Assembly (NCBI RefSeq): GCF_032911445.1
Contig: NZ_JAWJEJ010000002.1
Span: 62,001 to 126,000 of the forward strand
Length of the DNA: 64,000 nucleotides
Origin: Sphingomonas sp. HF-S4
Lineage (GTDB): Bacteria > Pseudomonadota > Alphaproteobacteria > Sphingomonadales > Sphingomonadaceae
Direction of reading: 5' to 3'
Shown: piece by piece, positions 8,574-17,096 of the stretch
How positions within the stretch are numbered: the first letter of the stretch is position 1
Layout of the letters: every line of letters begins with the position of its first letter
Program-made: the position numbers and the translations under genes
Notes under the pieces: model-generated
The model's database searches: none
Told to the model about the DNA's origin: nothing
The model's input: the letters and a program-made list of their open reading frames with translations, nothing else

Positions 8574-9680
8574 ATGCCCAGCCTGTTCGATCCCATCCAG
8601 CTCGGCGCGATCTCCGCCAAGAACCGCATCCTGATGTCGCCGCTGACCCGCGGCCGCTCGACGCGCGGCCATGTGCCCCAGCCGATCATGGGAGACTATT
8701 ACGCCCAGCGCGCGAGCGCGGGGCTGATCATCTCCGAGGCGACCGGGATCAGCCAGCAGGGGCTGGGCTGGGCCTATGCGCCCGGGCTGTGGACCGACGA
8801 GCAGGTCGACGCCTGGAAGCCGATCCTCGAACAGGTCCATGAAGCCGGCGGCAAGATCGTCGCGCAGCTCTGGCATATGGGCCGGCTGGTCCATCCCGAT
8901 TTCCTGGGGGGCGAGGCGCCGGTGGCGGCGTCGGCGAACACCGCGCCGGGCAGCGTGCGCACCTATCCGGCCGAGGACAGCGGCGAGATCAAGCGCCCGT
9001 ACCAGCCGGCGCGGCCGCTGCGTACCGACGAGATTCCGGGACTGCTCGACGATTATGCGCGCGCGTCGAACAACGCGATCCGCGCCGGCTTCGACGGGGT
9101 GCATATCCATGCCGCCAACGGCTATCTGATCGACAGCTTTCTCCGCGACAATGCGAACTTCCGCGACGACGACTATGGCGGACGAATCGAGAACCGCATC
9201 CGGCTGCTCGACCAGGTGACTCGGCGCGTGGTCGACACGGTCGGCGGTGATCGGGTGGGCGTGCATCTGTCTCCCAATGGCGAGGTCCAGGGGGTCAACG
9301 ACAGCAACCCGGCGCCGCTGTTCGAAGCGGCTGCGGCGCGGCTCGACGAGATCGGCGTAGCGTTCCTCGCGTTGCGCGAGCCGCGGCCGACCGGCACGCG
9401 CGGCACGCCCGACCATCCGCCGGTCCACCCGGTGATCCGGAAGGCGTATAAGGGCCCGCTGATCCTAAATTCGGACTATCATGGCGAGGATGCCCAGGCG
9501 GCGCTCGACGCCGGCGAAGCCGATGCGATCGCGTTCGGCCGGACCTTCCTCGCGAACCCCGACCTGCCGCGCCGGATCGCCGAGAAGCTGCCGCTCAACG
9601 AGCAGCGCGAGGAACTGTTCTACGTGGGTGGAGCGGAAGGCTATACCGACTATCCGCGCTGGGACGAGCGGGCGGCGTAA
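8574..9680 (+). CDS. Old Yellow Enzyme family alkene reductase
   Basis: An FMN-dependent NAD(P)H:enone oxidoreductase of 368 residues, TIM-barrel fold. It begins MPSLFDPIQLGAISAKNRILMSPLTRGRS and has the substrate-binding pair His179/Asn182 in HIHAANGYLIDSFL, the FMN-binding GGRIENRIR stretch and the C-terminal FGRTFLANPDLPRRI. These are classic OYE marks (NemA/XenA/OPR-like, with Thr rather than Cys near the flavin). The open frame extends to 8220, but that overlaps the divergent transporter and is discarded. Likely reduces activated C=C bonds of electrophiles. Confidence 0.93.
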   Translation: MPSLFDPIQLGAISAKNRILMSPLTRGRSTRGHVPQPIMGDYYAQRASAGLIISEATGISQQGLGWAYAPGLWTDEQVDAWKPILEQVHEAGGKIVAQLWHMGRLVHPDFLGGEAPVAASANTAPGSVRTYPAEDSGEIKRPYQPARPLRTDEIPGLLDDYARASNNAIRAGFDGVHIHAANGYLIDSFLRDNANFRDDDYGGRIENRIRLLDQVTRRVVDTVGGDRVGVHLSPNGEVQGVNDSNPAPLFEAAAARLDEIGVAFLALREPRPTGTRGTPDHPPVHPVIRKAYKGPLILNSDYHGEDAQAALDAGEADAIAFGRTFLANPDLPRRIAEKLPLNEQREELFYVGGAEGYTDYPRWDERAA

Positions 9681-9712
9681 CCTCCTCATCCCGGCGGAGG
9701 TTGGGATGAAGG

Positions 9713-10114
9713 TTATTGGTCCAGCGCGTCGAGCCAGCGGGTGCTGGCGGTCCGGAGCTGCGCGCGCAGCTTCGGGCCCGCGGCGAGCGCGAAGACCAGC
9801 AACACCGCGAGCGGCCAGAACAGGAAGCTCAGCACGACCAGGATCGCCACCCCGATCGCGATCCCCCAGCGCAGGCTGAGCAGGCGCTGGCGATTGACGA
9901 AGTTCAGCCGGATACGCCGCGGCGCCTTGTCGTCGTACCAGCGCTTGGTGACGAAGACATCGGTGTCGATGCCGGCGCCCGCCTTTCCGCTGCGTTCGCG
10001 CTCGGGCACGCGCACTGCGGACGACGCCGGCTTGCCCGTCCTGGTGTCTATCACTTCCAGCCGCCGGCCGCGCTCCACTACCTTGTAGCGGGAGGGCGGC
10101 GGCTGCATCGCCAT
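9713..10114 (-). CDS. Uncharacterised two-helix membrane protein, last gene of the riboflavin operon
   Basis: A 133-residue protein with no family I recognise. The soluble N-terminal half starts [27 protein letters not shown] and includes FVTKRWYDDKAPRRIRLNF. Two adjacent hydrophobic stretches (about residues 83-97 and 99-113, WGIAIGVAILVVLSF and LFWPLAVLLVFALAAGP) form a likely hairpin in the membrane. The ATG at 10114 overlaps the ribH stop by one base, so it is co-translated with riboflavin genes. The basic face suggests a cytoplasmic N-terminus. Confidence 0.68.
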   Translation of the reverse strand: MAMQPPPSRYKVVERGRRLEVIDTRTGKPASSAVRVPERERSGKAGAGIDTDVFVTKRWYDDKAPRRIRLNFVNRQRLLSLRWGIAIGVAILVVLSFLFWPLAVLLVFALAAGPKLRAQLRTASTRWLDALDQ

Positions 10115-10533
10115 CAGCCGAACTTGGCCTTGAGCGCCAGCATCGCCAGCGCGGCCTGGGCCGCCTCGCCGCCCTTGTTCTTCTGCTCGCGATCGGCGCG
10201 GACCAGCGCCTGATCCTCGTTCTCGACCGTCAGGATGCCGTTGCCGATGGGGATACCGTCGAGCGCCAGCGCCATCAGCCCGCGCGCGCTTTCGCCCGCG
10301 ACGATCTCGAAATGATAGGTCTCGCCGCGGATCACCACGCCCAAGGCGACGAACGCGTCATACTCGCCGCTCTCGACCGCGAGCGCGACCGCGCCCGGGA
10401 TTTCAAGCGCGCCGGGGACGGTGACGATCTCATAATCATGCCCGGCCTCCTGAAGCGCGGTGCGCGCGCCATCGAGGAGCATGTCGTTCAAATGGGCGTA
10501 GAAGCGGGCTTCGACGATCAAAACGCGGGCCAT
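10114..10533 (-). CDS. ribH: 6,7-dimethyl-8-ribityllumazine synthase
   Basis: Condenses the ribitylamino-pyrimidinedione with 3,4-dihydroxy-2-butanone 4-phosphate in the penultimate step of riboflavin synthesis. 139 residues: [15 protein letters not shown] (substrate-binding Phe-rich start), [30 protein letters not shown] with the catalytic His, and [11 protein letters not shown] are all conserved. The start at 10533 overlaps the ribBX stop; an apparent longer open frame to 10986 is a shadow inside ribBX. Confidence 0.96.
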   Translation of the reverse strand: MARVLIVEARFYAHLNDMLLDGARTALQEAGHDYEIVTVPGALEIPGAVALAVESGEYDAFVALGVVIRGETYHFEIVAGESARGLMALALDGIPIGNGILTVENEDQALVRADREQKNKGGEAAQAALAMLALKAKFG

Positions 10534-11681
10534 CAGATTTCCATGTCGATTGCACGCTCGCCGACGATCGACAGGCCATAGCCGTCGAGCCCGACCAGGG
10601 TGTGGTGAGTATTGGTGAGCAGGATCATGTCCTGCACGCCGAGTTCGGTGAGGATCGTCGCGCCGACGCCGTAATCGCGCAGCTCGTCCATGTCCTTGGG
10701 CTCGAGCGTGCCGGCGCGCGCCTGGAGCGCGACGCTGAACTGATCGGGCCGCGGCTTGTTGATCACGACGACGACGCCGGCGCCCTCTTCGCCGATGATC
10801 TCCATCGAACGACGGAGCAGCCCGCCGCGCGCGCCGCCCTCGCCGAACATGTCGCTGAACGGCGACAGCGCGTGCATGCGGACGAGCGTGGGCTTGGCCG
10901 GATCGATCTTGCCCTTGACCAGCGCGACCTGTTCGCTCTCGGTCGCCTTGTTCCAGAAAGTGAGCGCGGTCCAGTCGCCGCCCCATTCGCTGGTGAAGCG
11001 CGTTTCGGCGCGCTTCTCGACGAGGTGGTCGTGGCGGCGGCGATAGGCGATCAGGTCGCGGATCGTGCCGAGCTTCAGATTGTGGAACTGCGCGAACGAG
11101 ACGAGGTCGTCGAGGCGCGCCATCGTCCCGTCGTCCTTCATGATCTCGCAGATCACGCCCGAGGGATTGAGCCCGGCGAGGCGCGCGACGTCGACCGCGG
11201 CCTCGGTATGGCCGGTGCGGACGAGCACGCCGCCGTCGCGCGCGACGAGCGGAAAGACATGGCCGGGCGAGACGATCGCGTGCCGGTCCTTCGACGCATC
11301 GATCGCGACCGAGATGGTGCGCGCGCGATCTGCCGCCGAGATACCGGTGGTGACGCCTTCCCTGGCCTCGATCGAGATGGTGAAGGCGGTCTCGTGGCGC
11401 GTGCCGTTGTTGCGGCTCATCAGGTCGAGCCCGAGCTGGTCGACGCGATCCTTGGTGAGCGCGAGGCAGATCAGCCCGCGGCCGAACTTGGCCATGAAGT
11501 TGATCGCGTCGGGCGTCGCCATCTGGGCGGGGATGACGAGGTCGCCTTCGTTCTCGCGGTCCTCGTCGTCGACCAGGATGAACATCCGGCCGTTGCGGGC
11601 CTCGTCGATCAGTTCCTCGGGGGTGGAGAGGAAGCCGTGCTTCAGGCGCCCAAGTTCATTGACGAGTTCAGGCTTTGCCAC
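10533..11681 (-). CDS. ribB: 3,4-dihydroxy-2-butanone 4-phosphate synthase with degenerate GTP cyclohydrolase II domain
   Basis: A 382-residue two-domain protein. The N-terminal RibB domain (about 1-210) has [19 protein letters not shown], the acid-rich active site, and [20 protein letters not shown]. It makes the four-carbon riboflavin precursor from ribulose 5-phosphate. The C-terminal part aligns in order with GTP cyclohydrolase II ([20 protein letters not shown] in active enzymes) but reads [18 protein letters not shown], with no cysteine, so it cannot bind the catalytic zinc; the GRGIGL-like loop is also gone. Such proteins are known as RibBX. Start: the GTG at 11681 has GGAGG six bases upstream and overlaps ribE by 14 bases; it is preferred over the longer frame to 11723. 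Confidence 0.92.
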   Translation of the reverse strand: MAKPELVNELGRLKHGFLSTPEELIDEARNGRMFILVDDEDRENEGDLVIPAQMATPDAINFMAKFGRGLICLALTKDRVDQLGLDLMSRNNGTRHETAFTISIEAREGVTTGISAADRARTISVAIDASKDRHAIVSPGHVFPLVARDGGVLVRTGHTEAAVDVARLAGLNPSGVICEIMKDDGTMARLDDLVSFAQFHNLKLGTIRDLIAYRRRHDHLVEKRAETRFTSEWGGDWTALTFWNKATESEQVALVKGKIDPAKPTLVRMHALSPFSDMFGEGGARGGLLRRSMEIIGEEGAGVVVVINKPRPDQFSVALQARAGTLEPKDMDELRDYGVGATILTELGVQDMILLTNTHHTLVGLDGYGLSIVGERAIDMEI

Positions 11682-12276
11682 GGAGCGCCTCCATGCGCTG
11701 GAGATAACGGGCAAGCACGTCAATCTCGAGGTTGACCGCCTGCCCGGACTGGATGTCCCCGAATGTAGTGACGGCGGCGGTGTGGGGAATGATGTTGAGG
11801 TGAAGATTCACACCATCGGGCGTGTCCTCGAGCGAATTGACGGTAAGCGAGACGCCGTCGACGGTGATCGAGCCCTTGGCGGCTACGTACGGCGCAAGCT
11901 CCTTGCCGGCGGCGATGACCAGCCGGTGCGAGCCGCCTTCCTCGCGCCATTCCGCGACCGTGCCGATGCCGTCGACATGGCCGGTGACGATGTGCCCGCC
12001 GAGTTCGTCGCCCAGCCGAAGCGCGCGTTCGAGGTTGAGCCGGCGGCCTTCGCGCCACATGTCGGCAGCGGTGCGCGACACGGTCTCGGCCGAGACGTCG
12101 AACCCGACGCGGCCGGGGGCCTTGTCGACCACGGTCAGGCATACGCCCGAGCACGCAATCGAGGCGCCGAGGTCGATCGTATCGACATCGTAGGCGGTGG
12201 TGACGTCGACGCGCAGGTCGCCCTGCTGGGTCGCGGCGGCGATGGTGCCGATGTCGGTGACGATTCCAGTGAACAT
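11668..12276 (-). CDS. ribE: Riboflavin synthase alpha subunit
   Basis: Dismutates two lumazines to riboflavin. The 202-residue protein starts with the diagnostic MFTGIV and shows the duplicated lumazine-binding folds, with NLERAL and GHIVTGHVDG in the first and SITVDGVSLTVN with IPHT in the second. It overlaps ribD at its start (12276) and the GTG of ribBX at its end. A gene name clash exists: this protein is ribE in E. coli-style naming and ribC or ribB elsewhere. Confidence 0.96.
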   Translation of the reverse strand: MFTGIVTDIGTIAAATQQGDLRVDVTTAYDVDTIDLGASIACSGVCLTVVDKAPGRVGFDVSAETVSRTAADMWREGRRLNLERALRLGDELGGHIVTGHVDGIGTVAEWREEGGSHRLVIAAGKELAPYVAAKGSITVDGVSLTVNSLEDTPDGVNLHLNIIPHTAAVTTFGDIQSGQAVNLEIDVLARYLQRMEALRGKA

Positions 12277-13229
12277 TAGCTAGCCGCGTAGACTTCGAGC
12301 CGGTCGCTGCCAAGCATCCGCGTGTCGGTGAGCCGCCAGCGGCCATGCGCGGCGCCAAGTTCGGCGAGGCCGAGATCGCCGAGCGCAGCCTTGCCGGCGC
12401 CGATCAGGATGGGGGCGCGGTAGAGCAGCAGGCGATCGACCAGCTTCTCGCGGAGAAACGCGGCGGCAGTTTCGGCGCCACCTTCGACGAGGAGGTGATC
12501 GACGCCTTCGAGGGCAGCGATGTCGCCCGGCCGCCTAAGATCGCCACTGGTGGAAAGGACGAGGCGTCGCGGCGAGCGCGCTTCGAGGCCGGGAAGGCGC
12601 ACGTCGAGCCTGGGCTGGTCGATCTCGGCAGTGCGGCGGCCGACGAGGATCGCTTCGTGCCGGGCGCGTTCGAGATGGGCGTGCGCGCGCGACTCGGGGC
12701 CGGTGATCCAGCGGCTCTCGCCCGAGGGGAGCGCGATACGGCCGTCGAGCGAGGTGGCGAGCTTGAGTGTGACGAAGGGGCGGCCCCTGGCCTGCCGCGT
12801 GAGGAATCCTGCCATCGCCGCTCGCGCCGGAACCTCGGCAACGCCTTCGACGACGTCGACCCCCGCATCGCGCAGCCTGGCGGCGCCCTTGCCATTGGTG
12901 CGCGGATCGGGATCGCCGAGCGCCATCACCACGCGCGCGACGCCGGCCTCTACCAGAAGATCGGCGCAGGCCGGGCCGCGCGGAGAAACATGCGCGCAGG
13001 GTTCGAGCGTGGCGTAAATAGTCGCGCCGCGCGACTTTGCGCCGGCCTGTGCCAGCGCCATCGCCTCGGCATGCGGGCGGCCGCCCGGCTGGGTCCAGCC
13101 GCGCCCCACTACCACGCCGTCACGCACGGCCACGCAACCGACATTGGGATTGGGGGCAGTGCGGCCACGGCTACGCTCGGACAGGGCAAGCGCGGCGCCC
13201 ATCCAGCGCGCGTCGTTCAGAAGCCCCAT
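12276..13229 (-). CDS. ribD: Bifunctional riboflavin deaminase/reductase RibD
   Basis: A 317-residue enzyme for two early riboflavin steps. The N-terminal deaminase (about 1-145) carries the zinc site His53-Ala-Glu55 and the Cys78/Cys88 pair in LEPCAHVSPRGPAC. The C-terminal reductase (about 150-317) has FVTLKLATSLDGRIA and HLLVEGGAETAAAFL typical of the NADPH-dependent domain. Its first 13 bases overlap the end of the upstream 115-residue membrane protein gene, so no room exists for an FMN riboswitch directly before ribD. Confidence 0.96.
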   Translation of the reverse strand: MGLLNDARWMGAALALSERSRGRTAPNPNVGCVAVRDGVVVGRGWTQPGGRPHAEAMALAQAGAKSRGATIYATLEPCAHVSPRGPACADLLVEAGVARVVMALGDPDPRTNGKGAARLRDAGVDVVEGVAEVPARAAMAGFLTRQARGRPFVTLKLATSLDGRIALPSGESRWITGPESRAHAHLERARHEAILVGRRTAEIDQPRLDVRLPGLEARSPRRLVLSTSGDLRRPGDIAALEGVDHLLVEGGAETAAAFLREKLVDRLLLYRAPILIGAGKAALGDLGLAELGAAHGRWRLTDTRMLGSDRLEVYAAS

Positions 13230-13564
13230 GCTTCGAGCTTGTCGTCGAGCCGCTTGAACTCGGCCTGCTTGGCCTTGCGCCGCTTTTCAAGCTCAGCCTT
13301 CTCGATATTGCGCTTGGCCTGGTCGATCACCTGCTGCGCCTTGATCTGCTCGTCGGTGCGCGTGATCGGCCATTGCTCGACATAGATGACGGTGCGTTCG
13401 TACGGCTTCTCGAAGCTCGAATCCTTCACGAATGCCCAGAGCACGAGCAAGGTCAGCGCGAGCGACAGCGCGAGGAAGCCGAGCTCGTGGCGCTTTCGCG
13501 TCGCGAGGAAGAAACGCAGGTCGCGATAGGCCACGACGGGCGAGAATCTCTTGAGAAACGTCAT
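13217..13564 (-). CDS. Uncharacterised single-helix membrane protein upstream of ribD
   Basis: A 115-residue protein, start ATG at 13564. A basic N-terminus (MTFLKRFSPVVAYRDLRFFLATRKRHE) precedes one hydrophobic segment (LGFLALSLALTLLVLWAFV, about 29-47). The long polar tail is rich in Glu, Lys and Arg with heptad-like spacing (KAQQVIDQAKRNIEKAELEKRRKAKQAEFKRL), so a coiled coil is likely. This layout predicts an N-in, C-out single-pass protein. Its end overlaps ribD by 13 bases, which makes it the first gene of the riboflavin operon. I do not recognise a named family. A TonB terminator lies just upstream. Confidence 0.72.
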   Translation of the reverse strand: MTFLKRFSPVVAYRDLRFFLATRKRHELGFLALSLALTLLVLWAFVKDSSFEKPYERTVIYVEQWPITRTDEQIKAQQVIDQAKRNIEKAELEKRRKAKQAEFKRLDDKLEAWGF

Positions 13565-13574
13565 CTGACCGCAA

Positions 13575-13612
13575 AGATAAGGGCGCGGGGGCTCCAGGGC
13601 AAACCCCCGCGC
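13575..13612 (-). terminator. Likely rho-independent terminator of tonB
   Basis: Arms 13583-13591 and 13604-13612 (GCGCGGGGG / CCCCCGCGC) form a perfect 9-bp GC stem with a 12-base loop. Read on the minus strand, TTATCTTT follows the stem. It lies 17 bases past the tonB stop and before the 115-residue membrane protein. Confidence 0.6.
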
Positions 13613-13628
13613 GCCAGCCGCCATGCGG

Positions 13629-14297
13629 CTATTGGTTCTCGAGCTCGAAACGGACGGTCAGCGTCTTCCAGCTCTCTTGCGGAACCCCGCCGCGCGTCGC
13701 CGGCTTGAACCGCCATTTGGACAGCGCCTGGCGCCGCGTCGCGTCGAAGAATGCATCGCTGGTCGCGCTGACCGATTCGGCCGCCTTTACGCGGCCGTCG
13801 GTGCCGATTAGCACGCGGATCTTGACCACGCCGTCGCGCTGGGCGCGGAGCTCGATCGAGGGATAGCCCGGCTGGAAATCGCGGGCGTAGCGCCCGTCCT
13901 GCTCGGCACCGATCAGCGGCGGCAGCGAGGCCGGGGGCTCGGCTATCCGAGTCTCGCCAGTCGGGGCCGGCGGCAGCGGTGGGAGCGGCGGATATTCGAC
14001 ATTGGTCGTCGCGATGACATTGTCGCTGCGCGTCGGAATGATCGGATCAGGGACGGTGGGCAGCGGCGTTGTCGGGGTCACGCGCTTGTCGAGGGGCCGC
14101 GGCTTGGGCTCGTCGAGCGGTTCGGGAGGCGGCGTGATCGGAATGTTCTTGGTCGTAAGGATAGTCGGCGGATCCTTGGGCATGATCTCCGGCGCGGCGA
14201 AGATCAGCCCGGCGATTAGCGCGCCGTTGATGGCGAAGGCAGCCCCGAAGCTGACGGCGCGGGACTGCTGCGGTGCATAGCGATGTTCGGCATACAT
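13629..14297 (-). CDS. TonB family energy transducer
   Basis: Couples inner-membrane proton motive force to outer-membrane receptors. 222 residues: short cytoplasmic start MYAEHRYAPQQSRA, one signal anchor (VSFGAAFAINGALIAGLIFA, about 15-34), a long periplasmic Pro-rich spacer (about 37-120), and a C-terminal TonB domain with YPSIELRAQRDGVVKIRVLIGTDGRV and the ending ALSKWRFKPATRGGVP. No exbB or exbD lies next to it. A Shine-Dalgarno sequence (GGAGAG) and a promoter with an embedded palindrome lie upstream. Confidence 0.93.
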   Translation of the reverse strand: MYAEHRYAPQQSRAVSFGAAFAINGALIAGLIFAAPEIMPKDPPTILTTKNIPITPPPEPLDEPKPRPLDKRVTPTTPLPTVPDPIIPTRSDNVIATTNVEYPPLPPLPPAPTGETRIAEPPASLPPLIGAEQDGRYARDFQPGYPSIELRAQRDGVVKIRVLIGTDGRVKAAESVSATSDAFFDATRRQALSKWRFKPATRGGVPQESWKTLTVRFELENQ

Positions 14298-14342
14298 GCG
14301 TTGCTCTCCATCCGAGATGCCGGTCTGGTGCCGGCTTTAGTG

Positions 14343-14371
14343 ATGATACAACGTATCAGACGCGCCGTAAA
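14343..14371 (-). promoter_or_regulatory. tonB promoter with embedded operator-like palindrome
   Basis: On the minus strand, TTTACG (14371-14366) and TATCAT (14348-14343) are separated by exactly 17 bases and match the sigma-70 -35 and -10 consensus at four and five of six positions. The 15-bp dyad TGATAC-AAC-GTATCA (14344-14358) covers the -10 box and part of the spacer. A repressor bound there would block RNA polymerase. The regulator is unknown. Confidence 0.55.
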
Positions 14372-14399
14372 TGGGTTTCCCACACGTTTGATTCGCACT

Positions 14400-14485
14400 C
14401 CGTTCGCCCTGAGCCTGTCGAAAGGCCGTTCTTCGTTCGCCGGTCGAGAAGGAAGACGATGCTTCGACAAGCTCAGCGCGAACGG
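14400..14485. repeat. REP-like inverted repeat downstream of gltX
   Basis: The arms 14400-14422 and 14463-14485 are inverted copies of a 23-bp unit containing TTCGACA-GCTCAG and CGAACGG, with two mismatches, and a 40-base loop. It sits directly after the gltX stop and before the tonB promoter. The unit resembles widespread intergenic palindromes of sphingomonads; function is unknown, possibly mRNA 3' end protection or termination. Confidence 0.65.
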
Positions 14486-14501
14486 GAGAGAGCACTGTCG
14501 C

Positions 14502-15836
14502 CTAGGCGGCCGCGGCATCCAACCGATCAAGTGCACGCTCGCGGCCGATCAGCGGGAGCAACGCCGCCATGTCGGGGCCGTGCTCGCGACCGGTCAGCGC
14601 GAGGCGGAGCGGCAGGAACAGCGGCTTGCCCTTGCGGCCGGTGGCTTCCTTGAGCGCACCGGTGAGCGCGGGCCAAGGATCGGCGGACCAGTCGATCGCT
14701 GCCGCCGCTTCGGCCGCCTGGGCGCAATAGGCGCGGTCCTCCGGCAACAGATCGGCCGGGGCGATCGGCCCCTTGACCACGCGCCACCAGTCGGCCGCCT
14801 CGGCGACGGTCGAGAGGTTGGGCCGGATCGCATCCCAGGCCGCTGACGTCATGCCTTCGGGCAGCCGGCCCGCCACCGCTTCATGGGCAAGCTGGTGGAC
14901 GATGCGCGCGTTGAGCTGGGCGAGCTCGGCCTCGTCGAACCGCGCGGGTGCGCGGCCGAAGCGGGCGAAGTCGAAGCTGGCGATCAGCGGCGCGGAGTCG
15001 GCGAACGGCTCAACGGGATCGCTGGTGCCGATCCGCGCGAGCAGCGCCACCAGCGCCTGGGGCTCGATCCCCGCCCCGCGGAAATGCTCGACGCCGAGCG
15101 AGCCGAGCCGCTTGGAGAGCTTGCCCTCGGCGCCGGTGAGCAGCGCCTCGTGCGCAAAGGCGGGCGGCGCGGCCCCCATCGCCTGGAACATCTGGAGCTG
15201 GAGCGCGGTGTTCGAGACATGGTCCTCGCCGCGCACGACATGCGTCACGCCCATGTCGACATCATCGATCACGCTCGGCAGCAGGTACAGCCACGACCCG
15301 TCCGCGCGGCGCACCACCGGATCGCTCATCGTCGCGGCGTCGAAGCGCTGGGGCCCACGGATCATGTCATCCCACGCGATCGGTACGTGATCGAGATGAA
15401 AGCGCCAGTGCGGGCGACGCCCCTCGGCCTCCAGCGCCGCACGGTCGGCATCGCTCAGCGCCAGCGCGGTGCGCTCGTAGATCGGCGGCAGCCCGCGGCC
15501 GAGCAGCACTTTCCGGCGCAGCTCGAGTTCTTCGGGGGTATCGTACGCGGGGTAGATCCACTGCCGCGCGACCAGATCGGCGAACACCGCGTCGTAGCGA
15601 TCGAAGCGCGCCGACTGGCGTTCCTCGCCCTCGGGCGCCAGGCCGAGCCAGGCGAGATCGGCACGGATCGATTCGACATGGCGCTCCTCCGAACGCGCGC
15701 GATCGGTATCGTCGATACGCAGCAGGAAGCGCCCGCCATTGGCCTTGGCGAACATCCAGTTGTGAAGTGCGGTCCGGATATTGCCGACGTGAAGCGTGCC
15801 GGTGGGGCTGGGCGCGAAGCGGGTGGTTACCGTCAT
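14502..15836 (-). CDS. gltX: Glutamyl-tRNA synthetase
   Basis: Class I aminoacyl-tRNA synthetase, 444 residues. The HIGH-type motif is HVGN (16-19) in FAPSPTGTLHVGNIRTAL, the FLLRIDDTD stretch follows, and the KMSKS-type loop is KLSKR (239-243). Slightly shorter than E. coli GltX (471). Alphaproteobacteria often have two gltX genes; this one has a compact anticodon-binding part, so it may charge tRNA-Glu and/or tRNA-Gln, which sequence alone does not settle. Confidence 0.95.
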   Translation of the reverse strand: MTVTTRFAPSPTGTLHVGNIRTALHNWMFAKANGGRFLLRIDDTDRARSEERHVESIRADLAWLGLAPEGEERQSARFDRYDAVFADLVARQWIYPAYDTPEELELRRKVLLGRGLPPIYERTALALSDADRAALEAEGRRPHWRFHLDHVPIAWDDMIRGPQRFDAATMSDPVVRRADGSWLYLLPSVIDDVDMGVTHVVRGEDHVSNTALQLQMFQAMGAAPPAFAHEALLTGAEGKLSKRLGSLGVEHFRGAGIEPQALVALLARIGTSDPVEPFADSAPLIASFDFARFGRAPARFDEAELAQLNARIVHQLAHEAVAGRLPEGMTSAAWDAIRPNLSTVAEAADWWRVVKGPIAPADLLPEDRAYCAQAAEAAAAIDWSADPWPALTGALKEATGRKGKPLFLPLRLALTGREHGPDMAALLPLIGRERALDRLDAAAA

Positions 15837-16156
15837 GCGCCGCCCTTACCCCCGCCGCAGCTTCGACGCCACCTGCACGCTGAAGCAGCACCGCCGAGGC
15901 GATGGTCGCTGGGTCAAATCTTCAAATCCGTGGGAAATCCGTTCCAGTCGCCCGATATTGTTGACCGACCGGCCTTGGGGTACATTAATCCGGGGTTCCG
16001 AGGGGACGCTTTGCGGTGCTCTGACCGGGTGGCGGGCTTCCGCGCGTCGCCCGGTCTCCGCTGCGGCAACCCACGCCAGGCCTCCCTCCCCTTCCGGTCT
16101 TCCCCCCGGCGCATCGGCTGACTAAGGAGGCCGCAACGGGGTAGCGGAGACAAAAA
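15837..16156 (+). promoter_or_regulatory. prs promoter and structured 5' leader
   Basis: This 320-base gap separates divergent gltX and prs. TTGACC (15961-15966) and ATTAAT (15983-15988), 16 bases apart, form a plausible promoter for prs. About 160 bases of leader follow. A strong hairpin with arms GACCGGG (16023-16029) and CCCGGTC (16050-16056) encloses a smaller GCGG-GCTT-CCGC stem. GGAG at 16146-16149 serves as ribosome binding site for the ATG at 16157. I recognise no known riboswitch class. The first 120 bases hold nothing clear. Confidence 0.45.
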
Positions 16157-17092
<936 letters not shown>

Positions 17093-17096
17093 ACGG

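Noticed and set aside
13565..13628. FMN riboswitch before the riboflavin operon
   Set aside because: Only 64 bases lie between tonB and the first operon gene and they hold a terminator; none of the conserved RFN elements is seen.
16000..16110. Possible SAH riboswitch in the prs leader
   Set aside because: A short CCGAGG...CCAGGC likeness is present, but the conserved core and pairing are not met, and such switches belong to S-adenosylhomocysteine recycling genes, not prs.
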